Of a stretch of DNA of 64,000 bases, positions 24,926 through 32,592 are shown piece after piece. The DNA comes from Bradyrhizobium genosp. L (lineage in GTDB: Bacteria > Pseudomonadota > Alphaproteobacteria > Rhizobiales > Xanthobacteraceae), in the NCBI RefSeq assembly GCF_015624485.1, contig NZ_CP061378.1, positions 4,526,001-4,590,000 on the forward strand, given 5' to 3'. The notes under the pieces are model-generated. The model had not been told where the DNA came from and searched no databases. It saw only the letters and a program-made list of their open reading frames with translations. Numbering within the stretch: the first letter of the stretch is position 1; every line of letters starts with the position of its first letter. Made by a program: the position numbers and the translations under genes.

Positions 24926-25381
24926 CTACCACTCGTCCGGGCAGGGATCGACGATCTTCCAGAGATCGGTCCCGTTCTTGATCTTCTTCATCTCGGTGGT
25001 GAGCCCGCCATTGCGGCGGATCCAGTCCTTCACCGTATCCGGATAGTAGGACATCAGGTCGGAGGTGCCCTCGAGGCTGGTGACCTTGATGCCGAAGGTG
25101 AAGGCCTTGTCGTAATAGGCCTGATGGAAGCCGAGGCTCGCCCGCGGCGTAACGCAGATCTTGTTCATCGGCACGATGCCGAACACCAGGGTGCACGCCG
25201 AATTGCAGATGCCGTCGATGATGACGCGCTGGCCGGTCTCCCGGATCTTCTTGTACTTGGCCTTGTACTCCTCGACATAGCCGCCATGGTCGCGCGTAAT
25301 GTGCAGGTCGGCCCGCGCGGGCGCGGCGGCCAAGACCAGCGACAGGACGAGCGACAGCAGGACGAGGGGCGTGATGCGCAT
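24926..25381 (-). CDS. Periplasmic protein with ClpP/crotonase-like serine motif (COG3904-like)
   Basis: A 151-residue protein with a signal peptide (about 1-24, ending PARA). The segment IDGICNSACTLVFGI (about 55-69) and the following GFHQAYYD resemble the ClpP/crotonase fold of predicted periplasmic proteins (COG3904), in which a serine and a histidine are conserved. Ser61 and the nearby His would be the candidate catalytic residues; proteolysis is not established. Five cysteines after the signal suggest disulfides. It is convergent with the antiporter gene across a palindromic repeat. Function unknown. Confidence 0.72.
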   Translation of the reverse strand: MRITPLVLLSLVLSLVLAAAPARADLHITRDHGGYVEEYKAKYKKIRETGQRVIIDGICNSACTLVFGIVPMNKICVTPRASLGFHQAYYDKAFTFGIKVTSLEGTSDLMSYYPDTVKDWIRRNGGLTTEMKKIKNGTDLWKIVDPCPDEW

Positions 25382-25591
25382 GGACTGTTCGAAACCGGGG
25401 GAAGCGGATCCGGGGCGGACCTGACCGCAAGACTCTGGCCGGACTGTGTTGGCAATCCGTTAAGCATCCGCAAAAAGGCAAAATTTGGCACGCTGTGGCT
25501 GATTTCCCGCAGCTTTTGGCCCGATTCCGGGTTAAATGGACACCAGGAAGTGGCGAAAATGCCGATTCCAGTCGATGTCCGGAGGCCGCCA

Positions 25592-25882
25592 ATGACCAAG
25601 ACCAAGCTTTTCGCCGCCATCACCCTGGCGGTGTCCCTGGCCGTTCCGGCCCTCACCCCGGCGACAGCGGCCGATCTCTCGGTCACTCCGCGTCACCACC
25701 GGCATCACCACCGCCACGCCCATTGGTGGGGCCTGCCCTACCACATCAGCTATCTCCACAATTATGGCCCCGGCCCCGAAGCCGGCACCTTCGCCTTCTA
25801 CGACGGCCCATCCACCAACAAGTGCTACCGCGGCTCGGCCGCCTATATCGGCCAGGACCACAGGCGGCATCCCTGCTTCTGA
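25592..25882 (+). CDS. Small secreted histidine-rich protein, 96 aa
   Basis: A signal peptide (about 1-27, ending TAA) precedes a run rich in His and Arg (RHHRHHHRHAHWW near 34-46), a Tyr/Gly segment and a C-terminal part with two cysteines (KCYRGS, HPCF). His-rich tails often chelate Zn, Ni or Cu in the periplasm; this is inference from composition. The ATG at 25592 follows CCGGAGG at 6 nt and is far better than the upstream in-frame starts. The gene is divergent from the COG3904-like gene and is followed by the tRNA-Arg gene. Confidence 0.72.
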   Translation: MTKTKLFAAITLAVSLAVPALTPATAADLSVTPRHHRHHHRHAHWWGLPYHISYLHNYGPGPEAGTFAFYDGPSTNKCYRGSAAYIGQDHRRHPCF

Positions 25883-25978
25883 GGCGGGAACGGCCAGCGG
25901 ACCGCGCGGACGCCGCATCTGGGCGACGCGTCGCGGCTGCTGGCCCTCACCGGCCAAGTCTGGTAATCGACCCCTCAC

Positions 25979-26055
25979 GCGCTCGTAGCTCAGCTGGATA
26001 GAGCATCGGATTTCGATTCCGAGGGTCGGGAGTTCGAATCTCTCCGAGCGCGCCA
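25979..26055 (+). tRNA. tRNA-Arg(TCG)
   Basis: A complete 77-nt cloverleaf. The acceptor arms GCGCTCG and CGAGCGC are paired, followed by discriminator G and an encoded CCA. The D stem is GCTC/GAGC, the anticodon stem TCGGA/TCCGA with loop TTTCGAT (anticodon TCG, reading CGA), and the T arm is GGGAG-TTCGAAT-CTCTC with one G-T pair. All pairs check by eye. tRNA 3' ends are common integration sites, but no integrase or att duplication is seen here. Confidence 0.97.
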
Positions 26056-26180
26056 TTGAGAGCACCGTCGCGGAACCGGCGGCTCCGCGCCCGGTAGCGA
26101 TGAAACCATTTTCCCTGCCCACGAAGTCCGTCTGAAACACGGGCTTGCTAACCGTCCCCAAAAGCATAAGGGGAAGTGTC

Positions 26181-26267
26181 ATGGTGGAAGCCACAGTTGC
26201 TGCACTGTCGTTCTTCAGCGCCGCCGTCTTTCTCGCTCACGCCTATGATGCGCTGCGGACTCGCTGA
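26181..26267 (+). CDS. Possible 28-residue single-pass membrane peptide
   Basis: From the ATG at 26181 a 28-codon reading gives MVEATVAALSFF, a hydrophobic helix to about residue 21, and a polar DALRTR tail before TGA at 26265. A good ribosome site (AAGGGGA, 6 nt upstream) precedes it. It lies alone in the 443-bp gap between the tRNA and alkB. The composition is that of a real membrane peptide and the ribosome site is better than chance. Expression is unproven. Confidence 0.45.
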   Translation: MVEATVAALSFFSAAVFLAHAYDALRTR

Positions 26268-26498
26268 GCTGATCGGAAGCGTCTCGAGCGCCGATAGCCA
26301 GCCGGTCGCGCATGCCGCAACACAGCGCAGCCGCATGCGCTTCGTACGCAAGAGCAGAGCTGCGCTGCGGCGATGAAGAACTGATCGACGGCGCAAAATG
26401 CCGCGAATCCGGCCTGCTCCGAACTGGCGGGACAACCCGGCCTTGCGATATGCTCGGCGCAGCGGCAGGCTGCCTCGAAACGCGGCGGGAGGAGTGCG

Positions 26499-27644
26499 AT
26501 GATCTTCACGGGCACCAATGCGGCCGGCGAGACGATCACCTATCGCGACGGCAAGCGTTATCTGTGGATGCTCTCCTTCATTCCGCCGCTGGTTCCGCTG
26601 CTGTCCTACTGGCTGTTTCTGGAAACGCAGAATCCGGTGATGACGCTGATCCCCTTCGTCTTCATCTTCGGCCTGATCCCGCTGCTCGATGCCGTGATCG
26701 GCGAGGACACGCATAATCCGCCGGCGGAGGTGGTCGCGGCCATGGAGGCCGATCCCTATTATCTGCGGCTTGCGCGCGTCACCGTGCTGTTTCCCTGGGT
26801 GAACTACGTCGCGCTGATCGCCTTCTTCGGCACGCAGCAACTGCCGTGGTGGTCCTATGTCGCGCTGTTGCTCGGTGTCGGCACCATCGACGGCGGCGCG
26901 CTTCTGGTCGGGCACGAGCTCGGCCACAAGCCGGATCGGCTCAACACCGTCTTCGGCATGCTTGCCAACAATGCGGTGGGTTATGCCCATTTCCGCATCG
27001 AGCACAATCGCGGCCATCACACCTGGGTCGCGACCCCCGAGGATCCCGCCAGCGCGCGCTTCGGGGAATCGATCTATGCATTTGCGCTGCGCGAGCTCCC
27101 GGGCGCGTTCAAGCGCGGCTGGCGCAATGAAGCCGAGCGGCTGAGCAAGCGCGGCGAGCCGGTCTGGTCCGTCAACAACGAGATCCTGCAGGGCTTTGCG
27201 CTGACGCTGGTGGTCGCCGCAGCGCTGATCGCATTGTTCGGCTGGAAGGTCGCGCCGTTCATCGTCGCGCATCATTTCCTCGGCTGGTATGCGCTGACCC
27301 AGGCCAATTATGTCGAGCACTACGGGCTGTTGCGCGAGAAGCTGCCGAACGGCCGCTACCAGGCGGTCGAGCCGCGCCACTCCTGGAACACCAACCACAT
27401 CGTCTCCAACCTGATGACGCTGCATCTGCAGCGGCATTCCGACCACCACGCCAATCCGATGCGCCCCTACCAGTCGCTGCGCGATTTCGACGACATCCCG
27501 CGGCTGCCGAACGGCTACACCGGCATGTTCGGATTAGCTGCGATCCCGCCGCTGTGGTTTCGCGTGATGGACCCGAAGACGCTGGCCTGGGCCGGCGGCG
27601 ACCAGAGCAAGCTGAATTTGCGTGATCAGCCCGCGGGCGTATGA
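26499..27644 (+). CDS. alkB: Alkane 1-monooxygenase (AlkB-type integral membrane di-iron hydroxylase)
   Basis: A 381-residue membrane enzyme that hydroxylates the terminal carbon of alkanes using oxygen and electrons from rubredoxin. All histidine boxes are present: HELGH (139-143), HNRGHH (169-174), the AlkB signature NYVEHYGL (270-277) and LQRHSDHH (310-317). About six hydrophobic segments surround them. The ATG at 26499 follows GGGAGGAG. No rubredoxin, rubredoxin reductase, AlkS-like regulator or alcohol dehydrogenase lies next to it, so electron transfer must come from unlinked genes. The 230 bp before it hold no further gene. A hairpin follows the stop codon at 27654. Confidence 0.96.
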   Translation: MIFTGTNAAGETITYRDGKRYLWMLSFIPPLVPLLSYWLFLETQNPVMTLIPFVFIFGLIPLLDAVIGEDTHNPPAEVVAAMEADPYYLRLARVTVLFPWVNYVALIAFFGTQQLPWWSYVALLLGVGTIDGGALLVGHELGHKPDRLNTVFGMLANNAVGYAHFRIEHNRGHHTWVATPEDPASARFGESIYAFALRELPGAFKRGWRNEAERLSKRGEPVWSVNNEILQGFALTLVVAAALIALFGWKVAPFIVAHHFLGWYALTQANYVEHYGLLREKLPNGRYQAVEPRHSWNTNHIVSNLMTLHLQRHSDHHANPMRPYQSLRDFDDIPRLPNGYTGMFGLAAIPPLWFRVMDPKTLAWAGGDQSKLNLRDQPAGV

Positions 27645-27653
27645 TCCGATCCC

Positions 27654-27679
27654 GGTCGGCGGAGCCCTCCCCGCCGACC
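27654..27679 (+). terminator. Hairpin after alkB
   Basis: GGTCGGCGG (27654-27662) and CCGCCGACC (27671-27679) form a perfect 9-bp stem 10 bp behind the alkB stop. There is no T run, so termination would be weak or Rho-assisted. Confidence 0.45.
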
Positions 27680-27794
27680 GACGCCTGGCCAGTCCGTGGG
27701 AAACATCCCCGGATTATCGCGGACCAGCGATAATACGGCTTGGCGAGCCCTGACGCCCTCCTGTAAGTTGCGATCGTTTCAGGAGTTGCATTTC

Positions 27795-28586
27795 ATGGAT
27801 GGCGCGCGTCATTTGGCGGCGTCGGATGCATTTACCACAGATCGGTCAGCGTCCTACGCCGATACGTCTCGTTTTTTCGTTCGATGCTTGAAAGCAAGAT
27901 ATCGCGACCACCGGGCCGAGCTGTCTGTCATCAGGCGGCATCTCAGAAACGGCAGCGTGGTCTGCGACATCGGAGCCAACAAGGGCAGCTTCACCTACTG
28001 GCTGTCGCGCTGGAATCCCGCCGGCCGCGTGATCGCGTTCGAGCCGCAGAAAGACCTTGCCGGCCGGCTGGCCCAGGTCTGCAGTTCGGCCCGCTTGCGA
28101 AACGTGCTGGTCGAACCCAAGGCGGTCGCCGCCGAATCCGGCATCCGGGAGCTATGCATTCCCGACGGGCATCAATCCGGCGCCTCGCTCAATCCGAACG
28201 TGATGCCCGACGTGCCGCACGCGCGTGCGACCGTGACCGCGGTGTCGCTCGACGAATATTTCTACACCAGCGATGACCGGATATCGGTGCTGAAGATCGA
28301 TGTCGAGGGCGTCGAGCTCGACGTGCTGCGCGGCGCGGCGCGCATTCTGCAGCGCCGCGCGCCGCTCCTGGTCTTCGAGTGCGAGAACCGGCACCTCGGG
28401 GGTGGCAGCGTCCATGACGTTTTCGCCCACCTGGAAGCGATCGGATATCGCGGGCGCTTCGCCCTGAACGGACGGCTGCATCCGATCGAGGAGTTCGACG
28501 CGGCCATCCATCAGCGGCAGGTCGGCGAATGGTTCTGGAAGCAACCCGGCTACTGCAACAATTTCGTCTTCGCCGCGTCGAGGTAG
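27795..28586 (+). CDS. FkbM-family SAM-dependent methyltransferase
   Basis: A 263-residue class I methyltransferase. The SAM-binding motif VCDIGANKGSFTYWL (about 56-70) with the acidic end of strand 2 (VIAFEPQ, about 79-85), the LDEYF segment and the FkbM-typical VLKIDVEGVELDVLRGA (about 165-182) are all present. FkbM proteins O-methylate sugars or secondary metabolites. The ATG at 27795 follows AGGAG at 9 nt; a longer reading from 27696 overlaps the alkB trailer and is less likely. No glycan cluster surrounds it, so the substrate is unknown. A link to alkB is not supported beyond adjacency. Confidence 0.88.
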   Translation: MDGARHLAASDAFTTDRSASYADTSRFFVRCLKARYRDHRAELSVIRRHLRNGSVVCDIGANKGSFTYWLSRWNPAGRVIAFEPQKDLAGRLAQVCSSARLRNVLVEPKAVAAESGIRELCIPDGHQSGASLNPNVMPDVPHARATVTAVSLDEYFYTSDDRISVLKIDVEGVELDVLRGAARILQRRAPLLVFECENRHLGGGSVHDVFAHLEAIGYRGRFALNGRLHPIEEFDAAIHQRQVGEWFWKQPGYCNNFVFAASR

Positions 28587-28639
28587 CGGCCGACGCGCGC
28601 TGGCTGGGATCGCATCGACGGGGCTCCGTACCGACCCGC

Positions 28640-29047
28640 TCACCCACGCGCCCGCTCAGACAGGTCCTGCAAAACGGCGAGAGCTTCATCCGCCCGGTGT
28701 TCAGGCACGAACAGGTGGTCGTGATGGAACGCCGACACCGCGTTGACGGAGATGCCGGCCTCGGCGAGGCGCGCCGAGATCGCGGCCAGAAAGCCGACCG
28801 CCTCCAGTGAGGAGTGCACCGTCAGCGTCAGCAGGCGCGAGGCGAATTGATGGCGCAGACCGGCGCGTTCCGCCTCGTCCCGCAGCACGACGAGGGTGAT
28901 GCCTTCCTGTTCATGAAAGGTCAGCAACGGCGTGACGATGGCCGGAAGGCGCTCGCCTGCGGCGATCGTGCAGAACACGAATACGCCGTCCCGCATTTCC
29001 GGCTTCATGTCCCGCAACAGCGCCTTGAGATTGCGTTCGCCGACCAC
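28640..29047 (-). CDS. ACT-domain protein (COG3602/DUF2241-like)
   Basis: A 135-residue protein with two ACT-like halves: RDGVFVFCTIAAGE with a hydrophobic strand-helix pair, and LLTLTVHSSLEAVGFLAAISARLAEAGISVNAVSAFHHDHLFVP, which closely fits the ACT-family pattern of YkoK/COG3602-type proteins. ACT domains bind amino acids; no enzyme domain is attached. The GTG at 29047 is chosen because GGAGG lies 9 nt upstream; the ATG at 29056 abuts the ribosome site and is unlikely. The gene is downstream of the SANT-like gene at 29182 on the same strand, 134 bp away. Confidence 0.8.
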   Translation of the reverse strand: MVGERNLKALLRDMKPEMRDGVFVFCTIAAGERLPAIVTPLLTFHEQEGITLVVLRDEAERAGLRHQFASRLLTLTVHSSLEAVGFLAAISARLAEAGISVNAVSAFHHDHLFVPEHRADEALAVLQDLSERARG

Positions 29048-29181
29048 GGCCAGCATCCTCCGCGAGGCCCTGGTCCATTCTAGGCGCAACCACCTCGAAG
29101 GATCAATTCAGCGCCGTTATTGAGCTAGCCATTCCGCCGCTTCATCGCGCCGATGCCGATGAACGAGCCCTCCTTAGGACC

Positions 29182-29553
29182 TCAGCTGCTCGGGATCTTG
29201 CGCCGCACCGCTTCCAGGCCGGCCTCGGTGACACGATACTTTCGCCCCCCTTCCGGGACGATCCATCCCTTCTCGATCATGCCAGCGACGGTGCTGGGGC
29301 CGACGCCCGCGGGAAATGGCCGGCCGATCTGGATCGCATCGATGGCGACCCGTTCGAGATGGGTGGCGACATGGGAAGGGCGGGCACGATAGGCCTTTGC
29401 GACGATGAGCACCGACAGAACCTCGGCGCGCCGGCGCACGGCGGACGGGCTGCGAGTCAGTTCGTTGCTGATCTCGAGCGCATTCTTGCCGGCCCGGGCG
29501 AGCTCCTTGAGCTTCTCGTCCTCGTCAGAGGTCCAGCGCCGCACGATCCCCAT
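29182..29553 (-). CDS. Small SANT/Myb-like HTH protein, 123 aa
   Basis: The N-terminus (IVRRWTSDEDEKLKELARAG, about 3-22) followed by EISNELTRSPSAVRRRAEVL has the shape of a SANT/Myb or GcrA-like three-helix DNA-binding unit. The C-terminal half (TVAGMIEKGWIVPEGGRKYRVTEAGLEAV) looks like a winged-helix end with a typical wing. This suggests a small two-part transcription factor. The ATG at 29553 follows GAGGGG; an upstream in-frame start lacks one. Targets are unknown. A palindromic repeat lies upstream. Confidence 0.75.
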   Translation of the reverse strand: MGIVRRWTSDEDEKLKELARAGKNALEISNELTRSPSAVRRRAEVLSVLIVAKAYRARPSHVATHLERVAIDAIQIGRPFPAGVGPSTVAGMIEKGWIVPEGGRKYRVTEAGLEAVRRKIPSS

Positions 29554-29747
29554 TCGCCCCTCACCGCGTCGAAACGCATCTGGAACCGATGCATACGCAC
29601 GCAAGGATGATTTGCCATGTGACTTTCGGCACCTCCTGGTGTGACGAAAGGGCCTATCGGTCCGACAGCAGGCGAGCGCGCGCGACACGGCGTCGGCTGT
29701 GCGCGCGGGAAAATCCGGTGGTGATGGAATCGGTCCGCGAGCGGTCG

Positions 29748-29851
29748 CTAAAGCGCGATGAAATGACGTTGAATTGTCATCGCGCTTTAGCCCTTTGGTT
29801 TGAGAGCATGATCCGTTCGGAAAACCGCTTCACGCCTTCCGGATCATGCTC
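29748..29851. repeat. Pair of dispersed palindromes (CTAAAGCGCGATGA and GAGCATGATCC types)
   Basis: The first is a perfect 14-bp inverted repeat (29748-29761 with 29777-29790). The second pairs GAGCATGATCC (29804-29814) with GGATCATGCTC (29841-29851). I recall this composite as common in Bradyrhizobium intergenic spaces. It sits between the stop of the gene at 29883 and the start of the gene at 29553, and may terminate the former. Confidence 0.75.
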
Positions 29852-29882
29852 GAGCAATCGTTCGCGGACCAGGCTTCTCCAA

Positions 29883-30176
29883 TCAATGCTTGCTCGGCTC
29901 GAGCGTGATGAGCACGCCGGTCGGCTCGGGCTCGTGCGGCCGCAGGCTGGTCAGCTCGGGATCGCTCCAGTCGGCGAGGCTCACGACCTCGCCGGCCTGG
30001 CCCTGCATGTCGGACGCGGCGGCGGGTTCGAGCACCTTGAGGCCGCTGGTATCGACGAAGAACGTGTGCTCGCCAAACACGCTGTTCAGTTGCGCAACGG
30101 CCGGGTGATCCTCGGGGAGCACCTGGGCGTTCAATTGCGTCATGGTCTGCTTGACCTGCTCGGAGTTGAGCTTCAT
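29883..30176 (-). CDS. Small hypothetical protein, 97 aa
   Basis: A soluble acidic protein with an N-terminal helix (SEQVKQTMTQLNAQVL), a middle strand region (HTFFVDTSGLKVLEP) and a C-terminal strand (EPTGVLITLEP). I recognise no family. The ATG at 30176 follows GAAGGA at 7 nt. A weak EcfG-like promoter lies about 80 bp upstream, which would place it among general-stress genes; the match is imperfect. It is followed by the palindromic pair at 29748-29851. Confidence 0.7.
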   Translation of the reverse strand: MKLNSEQVKQTMTQLNAQVLPEDHPAVAQLNSVFGEHTFFVDTSGLKVLEPAAASDMQGQAGEVVSLADWSDPELTSLRPHEPEPTGVLITLEPSKH

Positions 30177-30252
30177 GCGCTGTTCCTTCTCGGTTCCGGT
30201 TTGAGCTGGCTGTCTCCCCATTGGCCCCTCTCGTCGAGAGCCTCGACTCCCG

Positions 30253-30277
30253 AACCGATCCGGCCTCGAAACGTTCC
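30253..30277 (-). promoter_or_regulatory. Weak EcfG-like promoter for the 97-residue gene
   Basis: Reading leftward, GGAAC (30277-30273), a 16-nt spacer and GGTT (30256-30253) match the stress-sigma consensus except for the first -10 base. The same deviation is seen at 22398-22422. Confidence 0.3.
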
Positions 30278-30374
30278 CGCGCGCGACGCATTGACCGCAC
30301 GCGCGGCGGTGTGTTCCAGGCAACATGGCGGCACGGTGTCATCGCTGCGGCCAACATGCGGGACGCGCGACGGC

Positions 30375-31178
30375 TCAGATGAAACCGGGCAGCACGACGT
30401 CGCTGATGATGGCGTCGTTGATGCGCCGCTGCTCGCGGTTTGGCTTGTCGTAATTGCCGCAGCATTGCGCAATGACGAGGTCTAACCCCGGCACGATGTA
30501 GAGGCGCTGGCCGCCCCAGCCGATGCCGCCGATCCAGGGTTCCACGCGCTGCGGTGATGCGGCAGAGGCGCCGAGATACCAGTGATAGCCGTAGCGGAAA
30601 CTGCCTTCGATCACGGCCGCCGGCGACGCCGATCGCTTCAGCCATTCGCGCGGCACGATCTGCGCGCCGCCCCACCTGCCGCCGGCGCGGGCGAGTTCGC
30701 CGATCTTGAGCAGATCGCGCGGCAACAGGCGCAGGCCGGAGGCAGCGCGGTACTGGCCATCGCCACGGCCTTTCGCCCAGTCGACCGGACCGCATCCGAG
30801 CGGATCAAACAGCACGCGGCGGCAATAGGCGAGCAGCGGCTCGCCGGTGCCCTTCGAGATCAGATGCCCGAGCAGCGCGGTGGCGCCGCCGCAATACGAC
30901 CATCTGGTGCCGGGCTCGGCAATAACAGGCCGCTCCAGGATGAAGCGGTAGCGATCGGAGGCCGCCTCCATCGCGATCTCGGAATTGCGCAGGTCGCTGC
31001 CGTAGGGAATCGTCAGTTCATCCCAGTCGAGCCCGAGCGTCATCGACAGCACATGATGGATCGTGATGCGATCGCGGCCTTCTTCTCGCGCGAGATCGGG
31101 ATATTCCGGAAACTGCTCGTAGAGCTTCGCCTCCGGTGGCGGCACCTTGCCGGCCGCGAGCGCAATGCCATAGGCCGA
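30375..31178 (-). pseudogene. Serine hydrolase (class C beta-lactamase family) remnant lacking its N-terminus
   Basis: From about position 31178 leftward the reading gives SAYGIALAAGKVPPP and then a full C-terminal serine-hydrolase region (HHVLSMTLGLDWDEL, WSYCGGATALLG, GLRLLPRDLLKIGELARAGG, GYHWYLG, GIGWGGQRLYIVPGLDLVIA). The protein should begin about 100 residues earlier and include the SxxK nucleophile motif just ahead of YGIAL, but that part is missing. The sequence upstream is instead the start of a MaoC-like gene in another frame. A continuous reading up to 31316 exists, but its first 46 residues are out-of-frame MaoC DNA. Without SxxK the product cannot be an active hydrolase. Confidence 0.82.
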
Positions 31179-31323
31179 ACGGACCCGCAGCCGCAGCAAC
31201 CGGGTCGGTATGGATCGGGATCGGGTCGTATTGTCCGGCGAATTCCAGGATCTCGGCTTCGCTGATCGTGTAACTGCCGAGCTGAAAGGTCTGGCCCTCG
31301 GCAAGATCGTCCGCATACAGCAT
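31174..31323 (-). pseudogene. MaoC-like dehydratase remnant, first 50 codons only
   Basis: From the ATG at 31323 the reading gives LYADDLAEGQTFQLGSYTIS, then EILEFAGQYDPIPIHTDP and AAAAGPFG, which is the start of a short MaoC/hot-dog hydratase (usual length about 150). After residue 50 the frame runs into serine-hydrolase DNA and the hot-dog fold is lost, including the rest of the hydratase motif. The junction lies at about 31170-31178, where both parents could share the bases encoding F-G and Y-G. A single deletion best explains it. Translation may still begin here because the ribosome region is intact. Confidence 0.82.
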
Positions 31324-31393
31324 CGCGCCGCTCCCGTTTCCGGTTGCGACGATAGGCCATCGCCTGCGGCTTTCCACTACCTCGGAGGTCATG

Positions 31394-31427
31394 GATTGGA
31401 CGCGCGAGCGGCATCGCGCGTCCAATC
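31394..31427 (-). terminator. Perfect 14-bp hairpin behind folD
   Basis: GATTGGACGCGCGA (31394-31407) and TCGCGCGTCCAATC (31414-31427) form a perfect stem with a 6-nt loop, 13 bp past the folD stop on its strand. There is no clear T run. It probably marks the 3' end of the folD transcript. Confidence 0.5.
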
Positions 31428-31439
31428 GGATCTCTTGCG

Positions 31440-32303
31440 CTACTGCAACCGCGCCGCCCTCGCCTTGGCGGCTTTCACCGTGTTCTCCATCAGGCAGGCG
31501 ATCGTCATCGGGCCGACGCCGCGCGGCACCGGCGTGATGGCGGAGGCAATCTCGACCGCCTCGTCGAAGGAGACGTCGCCGCGCACCGCGTAGCCGCCGT
31601 CCGCCTGCGCGACGCGCGTGGTGCCGACGTCGATGACGATGGCATCGCGCTTGATCCAGTCGCCGCGCACCAGCCCGGCCTTCCCCACCGCGCTCACCAG
31701 GACATCGGCCTGCCGGCAGATGCGCTCGATGTCACGGGTGTGGATGTGAACCTGCGTCACGGTCGCCTGCTCGGCCAGCAGCAGCGCGGCCATCGGCTTG
31801 CCGACGATGTTGGAGCTACCGATCACCACGGCGTGGGCGCCGGTGAGATCGGGCCGGATCGACTTGATCAGGCGCAGGCAGCCGAGCGGCGTGCACGGCA
31901 CCAGCGCATCGTCGCCATGGAACAGGCGGCCGGCGTTGAGCGCGTGCAGGCCGTCGACGTCCTTGGCGGGATCGACTGCGGCCATTACGCGCAGGGCGTC
32001 GATATGACGAGGCAGCGGCAACTGCACGAGGATGCCGTCGATATCCTCGCGCGCGTTGAGCGCCGCGATCCGCGCCAGCAGATCGGCCTCGCTCGCATCA
32101 TCGGCGAGACGTTCGACCTCGCCGCGCAGGCCGAGGCGCTGGGCCATCCGGACCTTGCTTTGGACATAGATCTGGCTGGCCGGGTCGCAGCCGACCAGCA
32201 CCACGGCAAGTCCGGGCGCGCGGGGCAGCCGGTCGAGCTCTGTTGCAATCTTGTCGATCAGAATCTGGGCGTGTGCGTGCCCATCGAGAATGTTCGCCGT
32301 CAT
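31440..32303 (-). CDS. folD: FolD-type methylenetetrahydrofolate dehydrogenase/cyclohydrolase
   Basis: A 287-residue cytosolic enzyme that interconverts 5,10-methylene- and 10-formyl-tetrahydrofolate with NADP. The catalytic lysine motif YVQSK (46-50), the ILVQLPLP segment, DVDGLH, PCTPLG and the Rossmann SSNIVGKP are present. The C-terminal signature reads ITPVPRGVGPMT, where most FolD proteins have PVPGGVGPMT; an arginine replaces the first glycine. This may mark a divergent paralogue rather than the housekeeping copy. The start ATG lies at 32303. Downstream are the MaoC and hydrolase remnants. Confidence 0.92.
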   Translation of the reverse strand: MTANILDGHAHAQILIDKIATELDRLPRAPGLAVVLVGCDPASQIYVQSKVRMAQRLGLRGEVERLADDASEADLLARIAALNAREDIDGILVQLPLPRHIDALRVMAAVDPAKDVDGLHALNAGRLFHGDDALVPCTPLGCLRLIKSIRPDLTGAHAVVIGSSNIVGKPMAALLLAEQATVTQVHIHTRDIERICRQADVLVSAVGKAGLVRGDWIKRDAIVIDVGTTRVAQADGGYAVRGDVSFDEAVEIASAITPVPRGVGPMTIACLMENTVKAAKARAARLQ

Positions 32304-32592
32304 GGCACCTCCGGTTCGAAGCGGTGCCCAGGCGCGCGGCGTTCAGTCTCTGCGCTCCCCGATGGTGGCCCATCCAAGCGCCAGTCGCACAGATGGCGTG
32401 GTGATAGCCGGCCGCACCGGCGAAAGCAAATCCCCGCGCCGAATTGGCGCGTTTTGGCGGTGGATCGCGCCCTACCCGGCCCAGATCGGGGGTAGGATTC
32501 GCGAAAAACTTGCGCTAAGTCACGGCCCTTGCCGGGGTTTTCCGATCCTCGGCACCCTCCTTCAGGCATCACGCCGTTCGGACATTTTCGAC

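Noticed and set aside
25979..26498. Genomic island integrated at tRNA-Arg
   Set aside because: No integrase, no duplicated tRNA 3' end and no shift in base composition downstream; alkB and its neighbours look native.
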